Assembly: GCA_038527375.1 (NCBI GenBank)
Contig: JBCBFU010000007.1
Coordinates: forward strand, 1-64,000
DNA: 64,000 nt
Reading direction: 5' to 3'
Source: Shimia_B sp038527375
Lineage (GTDB): Bacteria > Pseudomonadota > Alphaproteobacteria > Rhodobacterales > Rhodobacteraceae
Positions 34,401 to 42,418 of the stretch are shown piece after piece (within the stretch, counting starts at the first letter, position 1; every line of letters begins with the position of its first letter). The notes beneath the pieces were generated by a model. The model was not told the origin of the DNA. It did no database searches and saw only the letters and a list, made by a program, of their open reading frames with translations. Both the position numbers and the translations under genes were made by a program.

Positions 34401-35164
34401 CGCGCTTTTCCGCCAATCTGGGCTTTCTGTGGACCGACCGATCCCTGCCCGATGCCGTGCGCGCGGCGGCGGATGCGGGGTTCGTCGCGGTGGAGCTGCA
34501 CTGGCCCTACACCACTGACCCCCGCGATCTGGCCGCGGCGCTGAACGAAACGGGGCTGCCGTGCCTGAGCCTCAACACCGTTCGCGGTGACGTCGCCGCG
34601 GGGGAGTTCGGCATGGCTGTTCTGCCCGGCCGCGCGGACGAGGCGCGCGATAGCGTGACCCGCGCCTTGGACTACGCCGCGGCGATCGACGCGCGTTTTG
34701 TGCAGGTCATGGCGGGTAAGATTGACGATCCGGATGCGCTGGCACGGTTTGCGGATGTGCTGTCCTTCGCCTGCGAGGCGGCGGCTCAGGCGGGGCGCGA
34801 GGTGCTGATCGAGCCGCTCAACCGCCATGACGCGCCGGGATATGCGCTTTCCACCATTGGTCAGGCCATGGATGTGATCGCTGCGGTGGGGCACCCGGCG
34901 CTGCGGCTGAATTTCGACATCTACCACGTGGCGCGGACCGAGGGCGATTTGATCACCCGCTTTGCCGCCGTGCAGGACAAGATCGGCCATGTGCAATTCG
35001 CAGCCGTCCCCGATCGCGGCGTGCCGGACCACGGCGAGGTCGATCTGCCATGGGTGTTTCAGCAGTTGGAAACGCTGGGTTACGACGCGCCGCTTGGCGC
35101 GGAATACAAGCCCGGTGACCAGCCCACGGGCGATACCCTGGGCTGGCTCGCGCCTTACCTCTGA
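34397..35164 (+). CDS. otnI: hydroxypyruvate isomerase-family protein, 2-oxo-tetronate isomerase-like
   Basis: 255 residues, TIM-barrel isomerase of the Hyi/OtnI family: FSANLGFLWTDRSLPDAV at the start, VELHWPY, EPLNRHDAPGYAL (metal Glu), LNFDIYHVARTEGDL (Asp, His), FAAVPDRGVPDHGEVD and LGAEYKPG (second metal Glu). OtnI interconverts 2-oxo- and 3-oxo-tetronates. The GTG at 34397 overlaps the previous stop; a GTG nine bases earlier is possible. Its last ten bases overlap the convergent znuA. Confidence 0.82.
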   Translation: MTRFSANLGFLWTDRSLPDAVRAAADAGFVAVELHWPYTTDPRDLAAALNETGLPCLSLNTVRGDVAAGEFGMAVLPGRADEARDSVTRALDYAAAIDARFVQVMAGKIDDPDALARFADVLSFACEAAAQAGREVLIEPLNRHDAPGYALSTIGQAMDVIAAVGHPALRLNFDIYHVARTEGDLITRFAAVQDKIGHVQFAAVPDRGVPDHGEVDLPWVFQQLETLGYDAPLGAEYKPGDQPTGDTLGWLAPYL

Positions 35165-36252
35165 CAGCCGGTCAGGCTGTCGCCCAATGCACCGTAAAGC
35201 TCTGCATAGGTCATGACGCCGTCGCCAAAGACGTCCAGCGACACGATCTCGTCCTCGCTGACGCCGGTTGCCGTGACCAGAAGGTCGGTCGCCTCACCGG
35301 GGCTGGAGATCGCGCAGAACGCGGCGGTGCCCGACACGGTCTCTTGCAGTTCCGCGATGCGCCGCGCGCCCGGGCTGGTGGCGTCAGACAGCGTGACCGC
35401 GCCGATCAGTTCCAGACCCAACTCGTCCACGAGATAGCCGTAGGCATCGTGCACCACGACCAGAGGCGGCGTTGACTCTGCGTCGACGATTGCGGTGACG
35501 CGGTTGCTGGCGGCGGTCACTTCGGCGCTGAGCGTTTCGAAATTGGCCTGATAGGTGGGCGCGTTTTCGGGATCCAGATTCGACAGGGTGGCCGCGATCA
35601 CGCCCCCCCAAGTGATTGCGTTCTCGGGCGACAGCCACGCATGGGGGTCAAATTCGCCGTGGTCGTGATCATCGTGATCATCGTGACCCGCGTGATCGTC
35701 CCCGTGCTCATCGTCATGATCATCTTTGTGCCCGTGCTCATCGCCGTGGTCATCGCCATGCTCGTCATGGTCATCTTTGTGGTCTTCATCGTGATCATGC
35801 TCATCGCCATGATCATCTTTATGGTCGTCGTCATGCTCATCGCCATGCTCGTCACCATGATCATCATCATGGTGGTCGTCATGGTCGTCGTGGTGGCCAT
35901 CCATCACGTCCACGAACGGGATCACCTTGGTCTCGGGCAGCTCCAGCAAGCCGAAGATGGATGTCTCCGTGCTCAGCCCTGCCAGCGCGTCTTCCAGACC
36001 GGGCGTCAGATCAGGACCGATCCAGAACACCGCATCTGCCTGCGACAACGCGCGCGCCTGAGACGGGCGCACCGCAAAGCTGTGAGGGTCCAAACGGGGC
36101 GCGAGCAACAGGGTCGGTGTCCCCACACCATCCATGATCTGCGCGGCAATTGATTGCACGGGCGCGATATCCGTCACGACGCTTGGCACATCTGCCTGCG
36201 CGAGTGTAGGGACGAGGACGAGTGGGAGCGGGCGAATGTAATTGTATAACAT
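35155..36252 (-). CDS. znuA: zinc ABC transporter substrate-binding protein with very long His/Asp loop
   Basis: 365 residues. After a signal peptide (IRPLPLVLVPTLAQA), the ZnuA fold begins with VVTDIAPVQSIAAQIMDG and LDPHSFAVRPSQA (first zinc His). An approximately 88-residue stretch of almost pure His, Asp, Glu, Gly and Lys (35650-35908) replaces the usual short loop. It is followed by FDPHAWLSPENA (second His), VVVHDAYGY (third His) and the final Asp region. The ATG at 36252 gives a proper signal peptide; the frame extends to a GTG at 36276. The Zur-like box overlaps this start. It is divergent from zur by about 55 bases. Confidence 0.88.
   Translation of the reverse strand: MLYNYIRPLPLVLVPTLAQADVPSVVTDIAPVQSIAAQIMDGVGTPTLLLAPRLDPHSFAVRPSQARALSQADAVFWIGPDLTPGLEDALAGLSTETSIFGLLELPETKVIPFVDVMDGHHDDHDDHHDDDHGDEHGDEHDDDHKDDHGDEHDHDEDHKDDHDEHGDDHGDEHGHKDDHDDEHGDDHAGHDDHDDHDHGEFDPHAWLSPENAITWGGVIAATLSNLDPENAPTYQANFETLSAEVTAASNRVTAIVDAESTPPLVVVHDAYGYLVDELGLELIGAVTLSDATSPGARRIAELQETVSGTAAFCAISSPGEATDLLVTATGVSEDEIVSLDVFGDGVMTYAELYGALGDSLTGCQR
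35650..35908 (-). repeat. His/Asp-rich coding repeat within znuA
   Basis: Dozens of CAT/CAC and GAT/GAC codons in short units such as DHGDEH, DHKDDH and DHDEHGDD. The unit pattern, near 9-18 bases, indicates growth by slippage. It encodes the zinc-scavenging loop and is likely to vary in length between strains. Confidence 0.75.
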
Positions 36253-36256
36253 AACA
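36237..36256. promoter_or_regulatory. Zur-box-like palindrome between znuA and zur
   Basis: TGTAATTGTATAACATAACA matches its own complement at 14 of 20 positions, giving TGTNATNNTATANNATNACA. This fits Fur/Zur-type boxes with a TATA centre. It overlaps the proposed znuA start and lies 52 bases before the zur start, so it could control both genes. Confidence 0.6.
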
Positions 36257-36307
36257 GCGAGCGTTAAACCGCTCACCTAGCCCACGCAACCCCAAGGTTG
36301 ACCGAAA

Positions 36308-36787
36308 ATGCAAAACCCTAAGGAATTTTCCGAGCACGACCACAGCCACTGTATTGCCGGTGGGGTGGAGGCCGTGCGCGCCGCCTGCGCGGAGCGTGGT
36401 CTGCAGCTAACACCGGTACGCGAGCGGGTGCTGAAACTGCTTTTGGCCGAACACCGTGCGCTTGGGGCCTATGACATCCTTGAAGTACTGCGCGCCGAAG
36501 GGTTGGGGTCGCAGCCGCCCGTGGCCTATCGCGCCTTGGATTTCTTGGTGCAGAACGGGTTTGCCCACCGGGTGGAACGGCTGAACGCCTTTGTGGCCTG
36601 CGCCACGCCTACGGATGATCACGACCCAGCCTTCCTGATCTGCCGCTCCTGCGACGCGGTGGCCGAAACCGGTACGGATGCAAAACGCGACTCTGTGGGA
36701 CGCAGCGCCGCCGCGGCGGGCTTTCAGATCGAAGGCGCCGTGGTCGAGGCGCTGGGCCTATGCCCCAAATGTCAGGACGCCGACTAA
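36308..36787 (+). CDS. zur: Fur-family zinc regulator Zur
   Basis: 159 residues: a winged helix (LQLTPVRERVLKLLLAEH, GAYDILEVL, PVAYRALDFLVQNGFAHRVE) and a C-terminal metal-binding dimerisation part with CRSC and CPKC pairs, the structural zinc site of Zur. The N-terminus has an extra His-rich segment (EHDHSHC). It represses znu genes when zinc is sufficient. It is followed after three bases by znuC, with znuB then overlapping, so the regulator heads the transporter operon. Confidence 0.9.
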   Translation: MQNPKEFSEHDHSHCIAGGVEAVRAACAERGLQLTPVRERVLKLLLAEHRALGAYDILEVLRAEGLGSQPPVAYRALDFLVQNGFAHRVERLNAFVACATPTDDHDPAFLICRSCDAVAETGTDAKRDSVGRSAAAAGFQIEGAVVEALGLCPKCQDAD

Positions 36788-36790
36788 CCC

Positions 36791-37567
36791 ATGTCCAGCC
36801 GCTTGATCGAGGCCCGGGGCCTGACGCTGAAGAACGGGCGCGCGACCGCCCTGCGCGACGTCGACCTGACCGTTGACCGCGGAGAGATCGTGACAATCGT
36901 GGGCCCCAACGGGTCGGGAAAATCCACCCTGCTGCGGGGCCTCATAGGGGCGCTCTCACCTGCCTCGGGCAAAATCACGCGCGCACCGGGCCTCAGGATC
37001 GGCTACGTGCCGCAAAAGCTCCACCTCGATCAGAGCATGCCCATGCCGGTGCGGCGCTTTCTGACGCTGCCCTTGTCCAAACCCGCAGCCGCCGTGGAGG
37101 CTGCCCTGAAGGCCGCGGGTGCCGAAAGCTACGGTGACCGGCAGATGTCGGCCCTGTCGGGCGGGCAGTTGCAGCGCGTGTTGCTGGCCCGCGCGATCCT
37201 CGATGCACCTGATTTGCTGATCCTCGACGAGGCGACCCAAGGCCTCGATCAAGCGGGTTCGGCGGCATTCTACAATCAGATCGAGGACGTGCGGAACACG
37301 CTGGACTGTGGTGTCTTGATGGTCAGTCACGAGTTGCACGTGGTCATGGCGGCCTCGGACAAAGTCATCTGCCTGAACGGGCATGTCTGTTGTCAGGGCG
37401 CGCCTGCTCAGGTCGCCTCTGCCCCCGAATACCGCGCGCTCTTTGGGACGGGCACCGGGGGCGCGCTGGCGCTCTATCAGCACGACCATGACCATCACCA
37501 CGACCACGACCATGATCATCACCACCATGACGACGCGGCCCCTGCGGATGCGGGGGCGGCGCGATGA
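36791..37567 (+). CDS. znuC: zinc ABC transporter ATP-binding protein
   Basis: 258 residues: Walker A GPNGSGKSTLLRG, Q-loop VPQKLHLD, ABC signature LSGGQLQRVLLARAI, Walker B LLILDEATQGLD and switch His in VSHELHVVMA. The C-terminus ends with a His/Asp-rich tail (about residues 230-250), a zinc-binding extension also seen in other ZnuC proteins. The stop overlaps the znuB start (ATGA). Confidence 0.92.
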   Translation: MSSRLIEARGLTLKNGRATALRDVDLTVDRGEIVTIVGPNGSGKSTLLRGLIGALSPASGKITRAPGLRIGYVPQKLHLDQSMPMPVRRFLTLPLSKPAAAVEAALKAAGAESYGDRQMSALSGGQLQRVLLARAILDAPDLLILDEATQGLDQAGSAAFYNQIEDVRNTLDCGVLMVSHELHVVMAASDKVICLNGHVCCQGAPAQVASAPEYRALFGTGTGGALALYQHDHDHHHDHDHDHHHHDDAAPADAGAAR

Positions 37568-38358
37568 TGGACAACTTTCTGGTGCGGGCCGCCCTCGCAG
37601 GGCTGGGCGTGGCCGTGGCTGTCGGGCCTTTGGGCTGCTTTGTAGTGTGGCGACGCATGGCGTTCTTCGGGGACGCCACGGCCCATGCCGCGATCCTCGG
37701 CGTAGCACTGGCGCTGGCCACCGAGGTGCCGATTTATATTGGCGTCATCCTCACCGCCCTCGCGATGGCAACGACCCTCGTGGCGCTGACCGATCGTGGC
37801 CATGGGGCCGATACGCTTCTAGGCGTGATGTCACACGCGGCGCTTGCCGTGGGGCTTGTGGCGATGGCGATGTTCACCACGACACGGGTGGACTTGTCGG
37901 CCTACCTCTTTGGCGACATCCTTGCCGTGCAGCGCAGCGATGTCGCAATCATATGGGTGGGCGGGCTGGCCGTGACGGCCTGCGTGGCATGGCGGTGGTC
38001 GCGGCTTTTGACGACGACACTCAACCCCGATCTGGCCCATGCCGCGGGCATTTCGCCCAAGCGCGAGGAATTGGCGCTGACCTTGAGCCTTGCCTTGATC
38101 GTGGCGATTTCGATCAAGGTGGTGGGCGCGCTTCTGATCGCGGCGATGCTGATCATCCCGGCCGCCGCGGCGCGACCTCTGACGACACGGCCCGAGGTTA
38201 TGGCGCTCGCCGCAACACTGATCGCGGCCCTGTCCGTGCTGGGCGGGCTCTACGTCTCGCTCCTTACCGATGCGCCCGCCGGGCCGTCGATCATCTGTGT
38301 AAGTGCGGTGATCTTCGTAGCAGCATCGACCGTGGGCGCCGTCCGACGCACCCGCTGA
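37564..38358 (+). CDS. znuB: zinc ABC transporter permease
   Basis: 264 residues with eight or so hydrophobic helices of the ABC-3 family. GCFVVWRRMAFFGDATAHAAILG near residues 21-43 is the conserved loop that meets the ATPase; SAYLFGDILAVQ and AAMLIIPAAAARPLTTRPEVM are also typical. It completes the ZnuABC importer. It converges on the MttB gene, which ends at 38359, with no spacer. Confidence 0.92.
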   Translation: MMDNFLVRAALAGLGVAVAVGPLGCFVVWRRMAFFGDATAHAAILGVALALATEVPIYIGVILTALAMATTLVALTDRGHGADTLLGVMSHAALAVGLVAMAMFTTTRVDLSAYLFGDILAVQRSDVAIIWVGGLAVTACVAWRWSRLLTTTLNPDLAHAAGISPKREELALTLSLALIVAISIKVVGALLIAAMLIIPAAAARPLTTRPEVMALAATLIAALSVLGGLYVSLLTDAPAGPSIICVSAVIFVAASTVGAVRRTR

Positions 38359-39885
38359 TCAGCTTTCGGGCGGGGCGCCCCCGGCCTCGGTACGGCGCGC
38401 GATGAATTCGTCCAGCGCCGCCTTGGCGTCGAGGTCAATCGCGGGTCCCGGCTTTGTCAGGATGTCCTGCCAGATGCCGGTGGCGCGTTCATGGGCCGTT
38501 TGCGCGCCCTTGGCCTCCCACTGTCCGATATTGGACCAATCCGCGACGAGCGGTTCGTAGAATTCGCTGGTGTAACGCGCCATCGTTTGGCCCGCGGCAA
38601 AGAAATGGCCCTGCGGCGCGACCTCGGCCACGGCGTCGAACCCCCGCGCATCGGCGGAGGTTTCGGTCGGTGTGCACAGGTCGGCCACCATGTTCACGAC
38701 CTCCATGTCGCAGATCAGCTTTTCGTAGCTGACCGTCAGCCCCCCTTCGAGCCAGCCCGCCGCATGGATCACCGTGGTGGCCCCCGCCATCAGACACCCC
38801 CAGAGGCCCATCTGGGTCTCATTGGCGGCCTGCACGTCGTTAATATTGCTGGCCGACCCCGTGGCCGACCGCCACGGCAACCCGATCAACCGGGCCATCT
38901 GCCCGGCGAGCAGCGAGGCCCGGAAATGCTCGGGCGTGCCAAAGGCAGGCGCGCCGGACTTCATATCGACGTTCGAGGTGAAGGTGCCGTACATCACCGG
39001 CGCGCCCGGTTGGACAAGCTGGCACAGCGTGATGGCGGCTAAGGCTTCGGCATGGGACAGTGTAATCGCCCCGGTCGGCGTGATCGGGGCCATGGCACCC
39101 ATCAGCGTGAAGGGCGTGATGATCGACACCTGTCCGGCCTTGGCAAAGTCAATCACGCCTTGGGCCATCGGAATATCGAGCGTCCGCGGGCTGTTGGTGT
39201 TGATGATCGTGTAGCAATGCGCGCCCGCGCGAAAGGCATCGTCGGACAGCCCGCGGAAGCCCGCGATCATCTGGAACACGTCGTCGACCTGTGGCGTCCC
39301 GCGCGAATAGACGAAGGGCACCTTGTCCGACAGCGTGAGCGCGGTGCGCGTCATCTCGTAGTGGCGCAGGTGGATGAGCACGTCCTGCGGTTCGACCAAT
39401 GGTGGGACGAGGTGAAGCGCATCGAAATGCTGGGTCAGTTGGACGAGCTCGCGAAAATCCTGCCCGGTCCCCGGCCTGCGCCCGCGCACCCGGTCCGTGG
39501 CATGGGGGGCGCCCGCGCCGGGTTGGAACGTCAGGCTGCCCAACTCAATCAGAAGATCGCGCTCGCGCGCGGCCCCATGCAGCATGAACGAGGACGGCGC
39601 GCTTTTGATCGCGGCCTCGACCATGTCGCGCCCGATGAACACCATGTCCTCATCCACGCGCGCCCCGGCCTTGGCAAAGATCTCCCGCGCCTCGGGCAGC
39701 AGGACGCGCATCCCCAACTCCTCGAGGATGCGCAGGCTGGTCTCGTGGAGCGCCCGCGCCTCGTCCGCGGACACCGCGTCCATCGGCGGGAAGGGATTGC
39801 GCAACTGGCGCGCATTGACCTGCCGCCCTGTGGGCGCGGCGGCGGCACCGTCGCGCCGTCTGCGTCTGGTGCGCGCCTCGGCCAT
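38359..39885 (-). CDS. MttB-family (non-pyrrolysine) methyltransferase
   Basis: 508 residues of the trimethylamine methyltransferase superfamily: HETSLRILEELGMRVLLPEA at the N-terminus, FVYSRGTPQVDDVFQMI, SGAPAFGTPE, and WLEGGLTVSYEKLICDMEVV near the end. The gene has no in-frame UAG, so it is not the pyrrolysine enzyme for trimethylamine; relatives (MtgB and others) demethylate glycine betaine, proline betaine or carnitine with a corrinoid acceptor. ATG at 39885 is chosen because it directly follows the upstream stop. The Arg-rich leader RTRRRRRDG is odd. No corrinoid carrier protein gene is adjacent. Confidence 0.88.
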   Translation of the reverse strand: MAEARTRRRRRDGAAAAPTGRQVNARQLRNPFPPMDAVSADEARALHETSLRILEELGMRVLLPEAREIFAKAGARVDEDMVFIGRDMVEAAIKSAPSSFMLHGAARERDLLIELGSLTFQPGAGAPHATDRVRGRRPGTGQDFRELVQLTQHFDALHLVPPLVEPQDVLIHLRHYEMTRTALTLSDKVPFVYSRGTPQVDDVFQMIAGFRGLSDDAFRAGAHCYTIINTNSPRTLDIPMAQGVIDFAKAGQVSIITPFTLMGAMAPITPTGAITLSHAEALAAITLCQLVQPGAPVMYGTFTSNVDMKSGAPAFGTPEHFRASLLAGQMARLIGLPWRSATGSASNINDVQAANETQMGLWGCLMAGATTVIHAAGWLEGGLTVSYEKLICDMEVVNMVADLCTPTETSADARGFDAVAEVAPQGHFFAAGQTMARYTSEFYEPLVADWSNIGQWEAKGAQTAHERATGIWQDILTKPGPAIDLDAKAALDEFIARRTEAGGAPPES

Positions 39886-39886
39886 A

Positions 39887-42298
39887 TCAGCCCCGCATCG
39901 CCTTGCCCTCTGGATCATAGGGCGACGGGGCCAGCACCTTGGCGCTCCGTTCGATGCCCACAACATGAACCGATAGGTCGGTCCCCGGTTTGGCATAGGC
40001 CGGATCAACCATGGCCATGGCGATGGATTGCCCAACGGTGTGGCCGTAGGCGCCCGAGGTTGTGAACCCAACGCGTTTGCCGTTCGACCAAACAGGCTCG
40101 TACCCGCCACAATCGGCAGCCGGGCTATCGAGGCCGAGCGTCACGAGGACCTGGCTGGGTCCCTCGTCGCGTTCCTTCATGGCGGCCTCGCGGCCCACGA
40201 AGTCTTCCTTCTGCCAGTCGATCCAGCGGTCCATGCCGGTCATCGCGGCGGTGCGGTCCTGCGTGAATTCCGCGGACCAAATGCCAAAGCTCTTCTCGAT
40301 CCGGGTGGAGAGCAGCGCGTTAAAGCCGACCTCGCGCAGCCCATGGTCCGCACCCGCTTCCAGCAGCATTCGTCGCAGCGCAATGTGCTCGTTAGCGTGG
40401 CAATGGATTTCGTATCCAAGCTCCCCCGTCACAGAAAGCCGCCCGACCTCGCAGCGCAAAAGGCCAAGGTCGAATGTCCCGCAGCCCATAAATTTCAGGT
40501 CGATGTCGGGATTGATCGCATGGAGGATCTTGGTCGAATTCGGGCCCGAGAGCGAGAACCCGCAGATATCGTCGGAGATGTCGGAGATATTGACCTGCGC
40601 CTCGCCGTCTGCGCCTTTCAAGTGATCCTTGAACCAGCGCATGTGCCATTCGCGCAGGTAGTAAGACCCCATGATCCAGTATTCGCCATTGCCCCAGTTA
40701 AAGAGGGTCAGGTCGCCCTTCAGCTTGCCCTCTTCTGAGAGCATCACCGCAAGACGCGCCCGGCCCGGCGTGGGCAGCTTCGTGGCGAACATCCGGTCGA
40801 GCCATGCTTCCGCGCCCGGCCCAGTGACCTCGTAGCGGGAGAAGCCCGTGATATCGAGGAGGCCCGCAGCTTCACGGATGGCTTTGTGCTCCGCCTCCAC
40901 AAACGGGGTGGCGTCGGTGCGGTTAAGGCTTGGTGTTTCCTCGAAGTCTTCCGGCGCGAAGTACAGCGGCGTCTCCAGCCCCCATGAGCACCCCCAACGC
41001 GCGCCGGCCGCCGTCATCGCATCATGCGCAGGCGCCATCCGCAGCGGTCGCCCAGCGGGCAGTTGTTCGTTCGGGTAGGACATCACAAACCGGCGGGAAT
41101 AGAACTGGCCCGTGGTCTGCTTGATGTATTCCTTGTTGGAATGCTGCGGGCCGTAGCGCGCGATATCCATCGACCACGCGTCGGTTTCGGTGTCGCCGTG
41201 GATCATCCATTCGGCCAGCGTCTTGCCCACGCCGCCCCCTTGCAAAAAGCCCGCCATGACACCGCAGGCCAGCCAGTAGTTCGGCACGCTGCGCACCGGC
41301 CCGACCAGTGGGTTGCCGTCGGGCGAGAAGGTGAAGGCCCCGTTGACCCAGTTTTCGACGCCGACGTCGTTCAGGCAAGGATAGCGGTCGAAGGCCATCA
41401 TCAACTCGCGCTCGATCCGGTCGGGTTCTTCCTGCAGCAGCTCGATCCCGTAATTCCACGGCGCGCCGTCCATCATCCAGTGCTTGTGATCGGTCTCGTA
41501 GATGCCGACGAGGATGCCCTTCTTGTCCTGCCGCACATAGGTAAAGCCCTCGAGGTCGACCATCATCGGGATCTCGAAATCCAGCTCTGCAATCTCGGGG
41601 ATCGTCTCGGTCAGGAAATAGTGGTGGGCGAGGGGGGAAACGGGGAGGTCCAGCCCCACCATGCGCCCGCACTGCTTGGCCCAGAGGCCGCCTGCATTGA
41701 CGACATGTTCGGCCTTGATCGTGCCCTTCTCGGTCACGACCTCCCAATGGTCACCCTTCCAGTGCAGTTCCTCGACCTTGTTGTGTTCGATGATATCCGC
41801 GCCGCGCTTCTTGGCCGCGCGGGCATAGGCGTGCACGGTGCCGGTGGTGTCGATATACCCCTCGCGATCCGCCCAGAGGCCGCCGATGATCCCGTCAGTG
41901 TTCATGATCGGGCATTTCGCCTTGATCTCGTCCGGGGTCATGAGGTGGCAATCCTCGATCCCGATGGTCTGGAACGTCCGGTAGGCCGATTGCAGCCATT
42001 CCCAGCGTTCGGGCGCCGCCGCGACTGAGATACCGCCCGTCATGTGCAACCCGATATCAATCCCGCTTTCGGCCTCGACCTCGGACAACAGGTCGATGGT
42101 ATAGGCCTGAAGGGCCGCCATGTTCGCATCCGCATTCAGCGCGTGAATGCCGCCCGCCGCGTGCCATGACGAGCCCGCTGTCAGCACGTTGCGTTCGAGG
42201 ATCGCCACATCGGTCCAGCCGAATTTCGTCAGGTGATAGGCAACGGATGCGCCGACAACGCCACCCCCGATAACGACCACACGGTATTGCGATTTCAT
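39887..42298 (-). CDS. dimethylglycine/sarcosine dehydrogenase-like FAD protein with GcvT domains
   Basis: 803 residues. The N-terminal half is a DAO-type FAD domain (VVVIGGGVVGASVAYHL, and SSWHAAGG with H46, the position of covalent FAD in DMGDH). The C-terminal half (about 430-803) has a GcvT/aminomethyltransferase fold that binds tetrahydrofolate (SRYEVTGPGAEAWLDRMF, GFSLSGPNSTKIL, VGFNALLSTRIEKSFGIW). Such enzymes oxidise N-methyl groups and hand formaldehyde units to folate. ATG at 42298 has GAGGAG ahead. One base separates it from the MttB gene, so the two are surely co-expressed. Confidence 0.88.
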   Translation of the reverse strand: MKSQYRVVVIGGGVVGASVAYHLTKFGWTDVAILERNVLTAGSSWHAAGGIHALNADANMAALQAYTIDLLSEVEAESGIDIGLHMTGGISVAAAPERWEWLQSAYRTFQTIGIEDCHLMTPDEIKAKCPIMNTDGIIGGLWADREGYIDTTGTVHAYARAAKKRGADIIEHNKVEELHWKGDHWEVVTEKGTIKAEHVVNAGGLWAKQCGRMVGLDLPVSPLAHHYFLTETIPEIAELDFEIPMMVDLEGFTYVRQDKKGILVGIYETDHKHWMMDGAPWNYGIELLQEEPDRIERELMMAFDRYPCLNDVGVENWVNGAFTFSPDGNPLVGPVRSVPNYWLACGVMAGFLQGGGVGKTLAEWMIHGDTETDAWSMDIARYGPQHSNKEYIKQTTGQFYSRRFVMSYPNEQLPAGRPLRMAPAHDAMTAAGARWGCSWGLETPLYFAPEDFEETPSLNRTDATPFVEAEHKAIREAAGLLDITGFSRYEVTGPGAEAWLDRMFATKLPTPGRARLAVMLSEEGKLKGDLTLFNWGNGEYWIMGSYYLREWHMRWFKDHLKGADGEAQVNISDISDDICGFSLSGPNSTKILHAINPDIDLKFMGCGTFDLGLLRCEVGRLSVTGELGYEIHCHANEHIALRRMLLEAGADHGLREVGFNALLSTRIEKSFGIWSAEFTQDRTAAMTGMDRWIDWQKEDFVGREAAMKERDEGPSQVLVTLGLDSPAADCGGYEPVWSNGKRVGFTTSGAYGHTVGQSIAMAMVDPAYAKPGTDLSVHVVGIERSAKVLAPSPYDPEGKAMRG

Positions 42299-42418
42299 TG
42301 GCGGATCTCCTCTTGGTGCCATCACCCTAGAAGCGCCCGCGCCCGCGATTCCCGACCATTTGCCCCGCGGCCTGCAACGTTTGCGACACAATCCGTCGCG
42401 GGAGCAGGCTGCGCGCCG

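Noticed and set aside
35650..35908. CRISPR-like or tandem satellite array
   Set aside because: Short irregular units in frame with znuA, no spacers; it is a coding repeat.
35616..36153. Plus-strand frames rich in His/Arg or Val/Ile opposite znuA
   Set aside because: They come from the complement of the His/Asp codon repeat in znuA and only mimic membrane or His-rich proteins.
38359..39885. Pyrrolysine-containing trimethylamine methyltransferase
   Set aside because: There is no in-frame UAG within the reading frame and no pyrrolysine genes nearby; it belongs to the non-pyrrolysine branch.
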